Source: Desulforhopalus sp. (GTDB lineage: Bacteria > Desulfobacterota > Desulfobulbia > Desulfobulbales > Desulfocapsaceae). From it: a DNA stretch of 64,000 nucleotides. A program made the translations under genes and the position numbers. Each line of letters begins with the position of its first letter. Positions within the stretch are counted from its first letter, which is position 1. The notes beneath the pieces are model-generated. The model was given only the letters and a program-made list of their open reading frames with translations, was not told where the DNA came from and made no database searches. The stretch is from positions 11,915-75,914 of the forward strand of contig JALNVI010000002.1 of the NCBI GenBank assembly GCA_023231425.1, in the 5' to 3' direction. Shown piece after piece: positions 58,145-64,000 of this stretch.

Positions 58145-58430
58145 CTAACGTCTCAAAAAATTATGGGAAAAGACAAAGACAAAAAGAGAGAAAGGAGGCA
58201 GAAGACAGGAAAAAGCAGGGCAACAAAACCCAATGACGTCCGTTGTGGGATGAGACTGTTTCCAGGTACCCTTGTAAAAGACGAAACAGCGAAAAAGGCC
58301 TTTTATATATAAAATTTTTAGCGTGTTTAGCGTGTTTCGCTGGTTATCCCGTTTTGGGTTTTGTTGTCTTTCATCTTTGCTTTTCCCTTTCTCCCGTCTC
58401 CTGCCTCCCTTTTCCCGTCTTTCCAATTTT
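58145..58430. repeat. Family C repeat (about 285 bp)
   Basis: CTAACGTCTCAAAAAATTAT then GGGAAAAGACAAAG, GGAGGCAGAAGACAGG, GGGCAACAAAACCCAATGAC, GTCCGTTGTGGGATGAGAC, AACAGCGAAAAAGGCC, TTTAGCGTGTTTCGCTGG and reverse blocks GCTTTTCCCTTTCTCCCGTC. It is the best partner of 1907-2223. Confidence 0.7.
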
Positions 58431-58496
58431 AATTTGTAATTTCAACATATTATGTATACAAAAACAGCTTTCAGACATACCCTGTACAGGGTACCC

Positions 58497-59699
58497 TTAT
58501 ACCAGTTCCAGCGCCTCACGGGCAATTGCCAGCTCTTCGTTGGTGGGAATACACCAAATCTGAACTTTGCTCTCCGGGGTTGAAAGAAGAGTCGGTGTTT
58601 TCACCCGCTGTGCATTCTTTTTTGTATCAAGGATAATTCCGAAATTCTCCAGTCCTGCCAGCGTCATCTTGCGTACAACGTCATCATTTTCGCCGATACC
58701 GGCAGTAAAAATAATGGCATCAACACGACCGAGCACAGCCATATAGGCACCGATATATTTTTTGGTGCGGTAGGTCTGTACAGCAAGAGCAAGCTCAGCG
58801 TTTTTATCTCCCTTTTCAATGGCAGCATGGATATCACGCATGTCATTGAGACCGCAGAGTCCCTTCAGACCGGACTCTTTGTTGAGCATATTATCAATCT
58901 CAGCACCGCTCATTTGGCGATTGTGGGCAAGGAAGGCGTGCACAGACGGGTCAATATCCCCGCTGCGGGTTCCCATAACCAGCCCCTGCAAAGGAGTAAA
59001 TCCCATGCTGGTATCAATGCTTTTGCCGTTCTCCACCGCAGCGATTGAGCTGCCGTTGCCAAGGTGAACAGTAATGGCATTAAACTTGTCGGCATCAATC
59101 CCGCACAATTTTGCGCCTTCACCCACAACATATTTATGGGAAGTTCCGTGAAAGCCGTAGCGGCGAATACGATCCTTCTCATACAAATCTTTGGGAATGG
59201 CATAACGAAATGCGTGGGGGGGAAGAGTCTGATGGAACGCGGTATCGAAAACCCCCACCTGAGGGACTCCTGGGAACAGTTCCTGCGCGATCCTGATCCC
59301 GTCAAGGTTGGCAGTGTTGTGCAGCGGGGCCAGAGCAATAGTCTTCTCCAGAGCGGCAATGGCTGCATCGGTAATCAGAGTTGTCTTACTGAAATCCTCA
59401 CCGCCGTGAACCACGCGATGACCGATGACGCCAATTTCTGCTTTGTCGGCGATAACCCCCTTCTCTTTATCAGTGAGAAGATCGACGACCATCTGGCCGG
59501 CACTTCTGTGCGTGGGGATGGGAAGAGCGTTCTTCACCACAGTCTCTTTCTCCGTATTGGGGTGAAAGGTGCACTTGATATTACTTTCCGCCTCACCAAT
59601 ACGCTCAACCAGACCGGAGGCCAAAACACTCTCATCATCCATATCGAGAAGTTGAAACTTAAGCGAGGAACTTCCGGCATTAATAACAAGGGCTTTCAT
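58497..59699 (-). CDS. ackA: Acetate kinase
   Basis: Converts acetyl phosphate and ADP to acetate and ATP. 400 residues with VINAGSSSLKFQLLDM, GHRVVHGGEDF, GFHGTSHKYV, HLGNGSSIAAVENGKSIDTS and FTAGIGENDD. AAGGAG lies upstream. No phosphotransacetylase gene is adjacent. The TAA stop is formed by the CCCTTA end of a family A remnant (CAGGGTACCCTTA). Confidence 0.97.
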   Translation of the reverse strand: MKALVINAGSSSLKFQLLDMDDESVLASGLVERIGEAESNIKCTFHPNTEKETVVKNALPIPTHRSAGQMVVDLLTDKEKGVIADKAEIGVIGHRVVHGGEDFSKTTLITDAAIAALEKTIALAPLHNTANLDGIRIAQELFPGVPQVGVFDTAFHQTLPPHAFRYAIPKDLYEKDRIRRYGFHGTSHKYVVGEGAKLCGIDADKFNAITVHLGNGSSIAAVENGKSIDTSMGFTPLQGLVMGTRSGDIDPSVHAFLAHNRQMSGAEIDNMLNKESGLKGLCGLNDMRDIHAAIEKGDKNAELALAVQTYRTKKYIGAYMAVLGRVDAIIFTAGIGENDDVVRKMTLAGLENFGIILDTKKNAQRVKTPTLLSTPESKVQIWCIPTNEELAIAREALELV

Positions 59700-59995
59700 A
59701 GATTTCTCCTTTTTTGCAGCTGCTGTCTCGCTCGGCCGTTCCGGCGAAACAACGTCTGTTTAAATATATTGCAGCACTGAAATAAAAAAATCGTTAAGGG
59801 TATAGTATATAAATAGAGAGAGCAAGAAAAAGAAACAAAGTTTTATCTCCTTCTGTTTCCGGCTTTTCACTCTACCAGAGCCCATCAGGGCAGGAGCAGG
59901 AAACACCTTCAAAACAAGTGGCATTTCTCACCAGGAATGGTAATTTGTTCGGTTCCGCTTCTGTAATTATTCTTAAAATCTATCAAAGATCTGTT
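59700..59995. other. Divergent gap between ackA and the giant oxidoreductase
   Basis: About 300 bases, AT-rich around 59785-59830 (TATAGTATATAAATAG), suitable for divergent promoters, but I cannot place convincing -35/-10 pairs. An open frame runs in from 59918 to the chosen start at 59996; it lacks coding character. Confidence 0.4.
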
Positions 59996-62900
59996 ATGAA
60001 CATACAAGCTGCCAGTCAAGGAATACAGGATACAGAGAAGAAGACAGCCCTCCACCCCGTCGTTGAACCGCTTTTTAATCGCGAAGTCGCCTACAACTTT
60101 ACCTCTGCAGGTGACAAACAAATTGTGGAGTTTATCCTCGGGAAAGAAGGCTGGAGATGTCTTGAAGAACTCTACAGCCAGCGCATAACCGGTCGTTCCG
60201 CACGCCTCGTGATGCGGATCATCGGTGACCTTTTTATACTCCGCCGCAACCCCTTTCTTTTCCAGGAACTGCTCGACTCCCGTCTTCGTCGTCATACCTT
60301 TTTCGAAACGGCGAAGGAGGATCTCAATCTTATTGGAAAGTGGACAAAAAATTATAAAAACGGGGCAAACCGGGGACAGCAGGTTTTTGAATTGCTTGCC
60401 ATCTGCCGTCAGCGTCTCAAAGAGATGCGGCAAGAGCTGAGAAAAACACCGGAACTCCGCAGTAAAATGAACCGTCGTTTCGGCGCAGTCATTGGCAAAG
60501 AGAATGTCCGCTTTGATCCCTTCACCCTCATCAGCCACGTTACCGACGCCACCGACTGGCGGCTTTACCTGCCCCTCGCCGTTCTCCGCCCCTCCGCTGA
60601 AGAGCAGGTTCCGCCACTGATGGCTGCAGCGGCGAGGCTCGGCCTCGGCGTAATTCCGCGGGGGGGCGGCACCGGCCTGACCGGAGGCGCTGTTCCACTG
60701 ACCCGGAACTGCGTCATAATCAATACCGAAAAACTCACCCGCATCCACCCCATTACCCAGACACCCTTCCCTCACCTCGGTGAAGGGACCACCGTGTCCA
60801 CCATTAAGCTTGAAGCCGGTGTCGTCACCTCAAAGGCAATGGCCGAAGCGACAAAGGCGGGGCTGGTGTTCGCCACCGACCCGACATCCAACTGGGCCTG
60901 CACCATCGGCGGCAATGTCGCTGAAAATGCTGGCGGGAAAACCGCCGTTCTCTGGGGAACAGCCATTGACAACGCCCTTGCCTGGACCATCGCCATGCCC
61001 GGCACAGGCCTGCTGCGGGTGGCTCGCAAAAATCATCCGATGCGCAAGATTCACCCTGAAGATACCGTGGAATACGAGGTGCGCGACGCAGAAGGCACCC
61101 TCTTAAAAGAGATATCCCTCAACGGTTCGGAAATACGCAAGAAGGGGCTTGGAAAAGACATCACCAACAAGGCTCTTGGCGGCCTGCCAGGCTTTCAGAA
61201 AGAGGGCTGCGATGGTGTCATTACCTCTGCCGAATTTGTCCTCTATCCCGCATGGGAAAAGAAGATCACCTTCTGCCTTGAGTTCTACGGGAAGGATATG
61301 GATGAAGCGAGCCGGGTCATTGTACAGATCTCTGATGAATTCAAAAACAGCACCGAAGAGGCACTGATTGCCCTTGAACACTTCGATGCCGAATACATCA
61401 AGGCAATCAATTACAAGTATAAATCCGCCCGCAGTGAACGTCCCAAAGCAGTCTTGCTGATAGACCTTGTCGGCCACGACACAGTACAGGTCAAACACGG
61501 ACGTGACCGCCTGAAAAAGTTGCTCGATCCCTACCCGAACACGGAAGTCTTTATCGCCCAGGACAGCGACGAAAGCGAACGTTTCTGGCGCGACCGGAAA
61601 CGACTCGGAGCCATCTCTAAACGAACCAACGCCTTCAAGCTCAACGAGGATATTGTGCTGCCTCTGCCGGCTCTCGCGGAATTCACCCGTTTTCTGGACT
61701 CCACCAATATCAGAGAAGACTACTGGAACAAGAAGCAGGCAATTCTCAGCATCATGGAGTACCTGCACACCGCCGAACCGCTTGAGGATCCAGACTGGCT
61801 TGAGGCCAAAATCCCCGCTGCCGAGAAGCTTTGTGAAGCTGCCATCGCCGCCCTTGATGTGCCGGAGTTCAACCTGCCACAACCGCAGACACCGATTAAA
61901 GATCTGATGAGTGCCCTGATGGAGCTTTTCCAGGGCTACAACAAGGTAAGTGCCAGCATCAGCACTGTTTATGATACTGTGCGCGAGAAACGTATCGTCA
62001 TCGCTACCCACATGCACGCCGGTGACGGGAACAACCACGTCAATATCCCGGTCTTCTCTAATGACCAGGAAATGATGCAACGCGCTTCCGCCACTGCGGA
62101 AACGATCATGCTCAAATCGATTCAACTCGGCGGGGCAGTCAGCGGCGAACACGGCATCGGCATTACCAAGATGAAGTTTCTCGAACCGGCACGGGTGCAA
62201 GCTCTCAATAAACACCGCAACGAGGTGGACCCCCACGGCATGATGAACCCCGGCATGCTGCGTGACCCGGCCATTCTCGACAAGGTCTTCACCAACTCCT
62301 TCAACCTGCTGAAACTGGAGGCACGGATTCTGCAGCACAGTTCACTCGCCGAGCTCTCCACCGCCATTGCCGGCTGCATCCGCTGCGGCAAATGTATGCC
62401 GGACTGTTGCGTTTACCATCCAGGAAGCAATCTCTTCTTCCACCCGCGCAATAAAAATCTCGTCATCGGCTCGCTCATCGAGGCACTGCTCTACGATATA
62501 CAGCGCTCTCACCTGCCAAAATTCCGGCAACTTGCCAACCTTGAAGAAGTGGCCGACCACTGCACCATGTGCGGCAAGTGCCTGCCACCCTGCCCGGTGG
62601 ATATCGATACCGCGCGGGTCTCAATACTGGAACGGGAAATCCTCGCCGAGATGGGCTACAAGCACACCCCGGTACAGACAAAACTCTCTCTCAACTTTCT
62701 GAAAAGCCGTAACCGCACGGTGAACAGCATTTTCCGTAAATCGGTGCTGCAACTCGGCAGCGCCACCCAGCAGGCGGCAGTAAAGGTATTCGCGAAGGCC
62801 CCGGAAGCACTCAGGAAAAAGCAGTGGAAACCGCTGCAGCTCCTCAACGCGCCAATGACCTCTCCCACGCCGCACACCCTGTCCTCAGTACTGCCCCCCT

Positions 62901-63718
62901 GCTCGGACCACGAGACGCTGCTGCTTACGCCGGAAGGCAAGACGAAAAGCACCGTCTTCTATTTTCCGGGATGCGGCTCAGAACGGCTCTTCTCCGACAT
63001 CGGCAAGGCCTCAATCTACCTGCTGCTCAAACACGGCGTGCGAGTCGTACTGCCACCACCGAATCTCTGCTGCGGCTTTCCGCTGAAGGTAAATGCCAAG
63101 AAGAAAATGGCTGAGGAGGTTGCCCTGCGCAACAGCATTATCCTCACCCAGATCCATGACATGCTCGGCCATATCGAGTTCGCTTCGGTACTGGTCAGCT
63201 GCGGCACCTGCCGGGAAGCACTGAACGAGAGCGGCATTGAAACCATCTTCGAATGCTCCCTCTCCGACATCTCCGCCTATGTGCTGGAAAATGGCTGGAC
63301 TTTTACAGACAAAGAGCAGCGCACCATTCTCTACCACACTCCCTGTCACGACTCCTTCAAGGGAGAAGCAGTACCCTTCCTCAAGCGCATCTACAACGAC
63401 GTGCGGCCGGTGGCAAACTGCTGCTCCGAAGCGGGAACGCTGGCTCTCTCCCGCCCGGATATCGCCAGCGCCATGCGCCTGCGCAAGAGAGAACAGTTTG
63501 AGATTGAACTGGAGAAACTTGAGGAGACAGGACAGCGGGAGGAAACAATGATCGTCGCTACCAACTGTCCCTCCTGTATAACCGGCCTTGGACGCAACCG
63601 CGACGTGGGCGTAAATCCGCAGCATATTGCTGTCCTGCTTGCGGAAAAGATCGGCGGCGAAAACTGGCGTGAAGAGATGAAAAAGATGGCCGCCACTGGC
63701 GAATGCGTTACTTTTTGA
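59996..63718 (+). CDS. Giant FAD-linked oxidase and Fe-S (CCG) oxidoreductase, DUF3683 type
   Basis: About 1240 residues. The N-terminal 200 are a helical DUF3683-like part. An FAD-binding PCMH domain follows (PRGGGTGLTGGAVPLTRN near residue 221; GGNVAENAGGKT), then the FAD-oxidase C domain (HMHAGDGNNHVNIPVFSND; GGAVSGEHGIG). Two [4Fe-4S] ferredoxin motifs lie near residues 793 (CIRCGKCMPDC) and 858 (CTMCGKCLPPCPVD). Two CCG motifs follow near the end (YFPGCG...LCCGFPLK; VSCGTC...CHDS...CCSEAG). The pattern resembles D-lactate or glycolate dehydrogenases with the iron-sulfur subunit fused. The substrate is not known; lactate-type 2-hydroxyacid oxidation is inferred. The start is uncertain. 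Confidence 0.88.
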   Translation: MNIQAASQGIQDTEKKTALHPVVEPLFNREVAYNFTSAGDKQIVEFILGKEGWRCLEELYSQRITGRSARLVMRIIGDLFILRRNPFLFQELLDSRLRRHTFFETAKEDLNLIGKWTKNYKNGANRGQQVFELLAICRQRLKEMRQELRKTPELRSKMNRRFGAVIGKENVRFDPFTLISHVTDATDWRLYLPLAVLRPSAEEQVPPLMAAAARLGLGVIPRGGGTGLTGGAVPLTRNCVIINTEKLTRIHPITQTPFPHLGEGTTVSTIKLEAGVVTSKAMAEATKAGLVFATDPTSNWACTIGGNVAENAGGKTAVLWGTAIDNALAWTIAMPGTGLLRVARKNHPMRKIHPEDTVEYEVRDAEGTLLKEISLNGSEIRKKGLGKDITNKALGGLPGFQKEGCDGVITSAEFVLYPAWEKKITFCLEFYGKDMDEASRVIVQISDEFKNSTEEALIALEHFDAEYIKAINYKYKSARSERPKAVLLIDLVGHDTVQVKHGRDRLKKLLDPYPNTEVFIAQDSDESERFWRDRKRLGAISKRTNAFKLNEDIVLPLPALAEFTRFLDSTNIREDYWNKKQAILSIMEYLHTAEPLEDPDWLEAKIPAAEKLCEAAIAALDVPEFNLPQPQTPIKDLMSALMELFQGYNKVSASISTVYDTVREKRIVIATHMHAGDGNNHVNIPVFSNDQEMMQRASATAETIMLKSIQLGGAVSGEHGIGITKMKFLEPARVQALNKHRNEVDPHGMMNPGMLRDPAILDKVFTNSFNLLKLEARILQHSSLAELSTAIAGCIRCGKCMPDCCVYHPGSNLFFHPRNKNLVIGSLIEALLYDIQRSHLPKFRQLANLEEVADHCTMCGKCLPPCPVDIDTARVSILEREILAEMGYKHTPVQTKLSLNFLKSRNRTVNSIFRKSVLQLGSATQQAAVKVFAKAPEALRKKQWKPLQLLNAPMTSPTPHTLSSVLPPCSDHETLLLTPEGKTKSTVFYFPGCGSERLFSDIGKASIYLLLKHGVRVVLPPPNLCCGFPLKVNAKKKMAEEVALRNSIILTQIHDMLGHIEFASVLVSCGTCREALNESGIETIFECSLSDISAYVLENGWTFTDKEQRTILYHTPCHDSFKGEAVPFLKRIYNDVRPVANCCSEAGTLALSRPDIASAMRLRKREQFEIELEKLEETGQREETMIVATNCPSCITGLGRNRDVGVNPQHIAVLLAEKIGGENWREEMKKMAATGECVTF

Positions 63719-63830
63719 CACCCGGGCAACCACCATTCACATTTTGTATTGGCGGATTCAAAGCCAGGAGGACGCGAAAAGGGAGGCAGGAGACAGGAGA
63801 CAGGAAAAAGCAAAAGGAACCACGAATGGA
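63719..63830. repeat. Family D repeat, right-edge copy
   Basis: CCATTCACATTTTGTATTGG, then CGGATTCAAAGCCAGGAGG, GGAGGCAGGAGACAGGAGAC, GGAAAAAGCAAAAGG and AACCACGAATGGACACGG. The same order, reversed, is read in 39300-39395. Confidence 0.7.
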
Positions 63831-64000
63831 CACGGATAAACACGAATTATTACTGAAAGATCTTCCTTTTCAGCAACAGACAAGATTTCCAGTGATCTCT
63901 AAAACAGTCCAGGTTGGTGAGTACATCCCGATCTCATTGCCTTTGATCACGTTGTAATCGATGCAAAAGCCATTGAGGCTCCTGCCAACAATGAAAGAGC
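63826..64000 (+). pseudogene. Broken GxxExxxx-family gene fragment
   Basis: From MDTDKHELLLKD the frame runs into FQQQTRFPVISKTVQVGEYI and then P; in the next frame it continues DLIAFDHVVIDAKAIEAPAN. Together these match the later part of GxxExxxx proteins: a QQ-P-V strand, then G-Y-DL(I/V), D and V-D/E-K-A. A single base appears missing near 63932. The N-terminal half with the GxxE motif is absent, because the frame passes straight from the repeat into the middle of the family. The gene continues past the window edge. Family members are of unknown function with a PD-(D/E)xK-like pattern. Confidence 0.5.

Larger units (their letters stand above)
57838..58496. other. 659-bp intergenic region: structured leader and repeats
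   Basis: 57885-57927 is a candidate structure upstream of the NtrC-type gene. 58030-58070 holds an imperfect hairpin pairing AAAGGCTTCGCG with CGCAAAGCCTTT. 58090-58144 is a left-end fragment of family A. 58145-58430 is family C, containing a family A end at 58262-58275. A second end, CAGGGTACCCTTA, closes the gap at the ackA stop. No gene is seen. Confidence 0.55.

Noticed and set aside
61103..62338. Minus-strand 411-codon frame across the giant oxidoreductase
   Set aside because: Antisense shadow caused by GC-rich third positions; no motif seen.
1..64000. tRNA, rRNA, CRISPR, transposase or phage genes
   Set aside because: I looked for T-loop signatures, direct-repeat arrays, integrase or transposase motifs and found none; the repeats seen are interspersed and lack regular spacers.

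Overview
This 64 kb window is chromosomal and gene-dense. It looks like a Gram-negative anaerobe of the Desulfobacterota, most likely Desulfobulbales; this is an inference from protein style and gene content, since no rRNA is present to settle it. The supporting genes are an outer-membrane and LPS set (lptE, kdsB), NIF-type iron-sulfur assembly (nifU-nifS), acetate kinase, a giant FAD/Fe-S oxidoreductase, a KamA-type radical SAM enzyme, and an oleBCD cluster for head-to-head hydrocarbons. I saw no tRNA, rRNA, CRISPR array, phage gene or transposase gene.

Layout. 1-4.4 kb: nnrE, ung and an odd CheB-like response regulator. 4.4-9.6 kb (minus strand): rplU-rpmA, terminator, obgE-proB-proA-nadD. 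9.7-18.6 kb: an AP2-like DNA-binding protein, mazG, then rpsF-rpsR-rplI, dnaB, leuS-lptE and dusB. 18.6-24.2 kb: oleB-oleC-oleD with a BepA-like protease, and a cold-shock gene. 24.6-37.2 kb: malic enzyme, kamA-like, priA, hrpA, and an extended YvcK-like protein after kdsB. 38-46.8 kb: rsmJ, yqgE-ykgJ-rlmH, glgB, and an ELM1-like protein with a tandem double GT4 glycosyltransferase. 46.9-56 kb: a PilB-like ATPase with a cyclic-nucleotide domain, nifUS, a Trm112-like protein with a phosphohexomutase, proC-nadK. 56.4-63.7 kb: an NtrC-type regulator, ackA, and the giant oxidoreductase.

The striking non-genic content is a dense set of short dispersed intergenic repeats. Family A is about 130-200 bp, with GGTACCTTGAA/TTCAAGGTACC ends. 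Family B is a 143-146 bp MITE-like element, found twice nested at the same point of family A. Family C is a mosaic ending in GGTAACTTCTCAAAA. Family D carries ATTTACATTTTGTATT ends and appears linked to a broken GxxExxxx gene at the right edge. The elements lie almost exactly at gene ends, often touching or forming the stop codon, and one end seems to supply the Shine-Dalgarno sequence of the response regulator.

Most genes are housekeeping. The best candidates for new biology are the receiver/zinc-ribbon/CheB-like protein that has lost its apparent esterase triad, the extended YvcK, the double GT4, NifU with its C-terminal CxxC changed to SxxS, the Asp-rich tail on ribosomal protein S6, and the repeat families.
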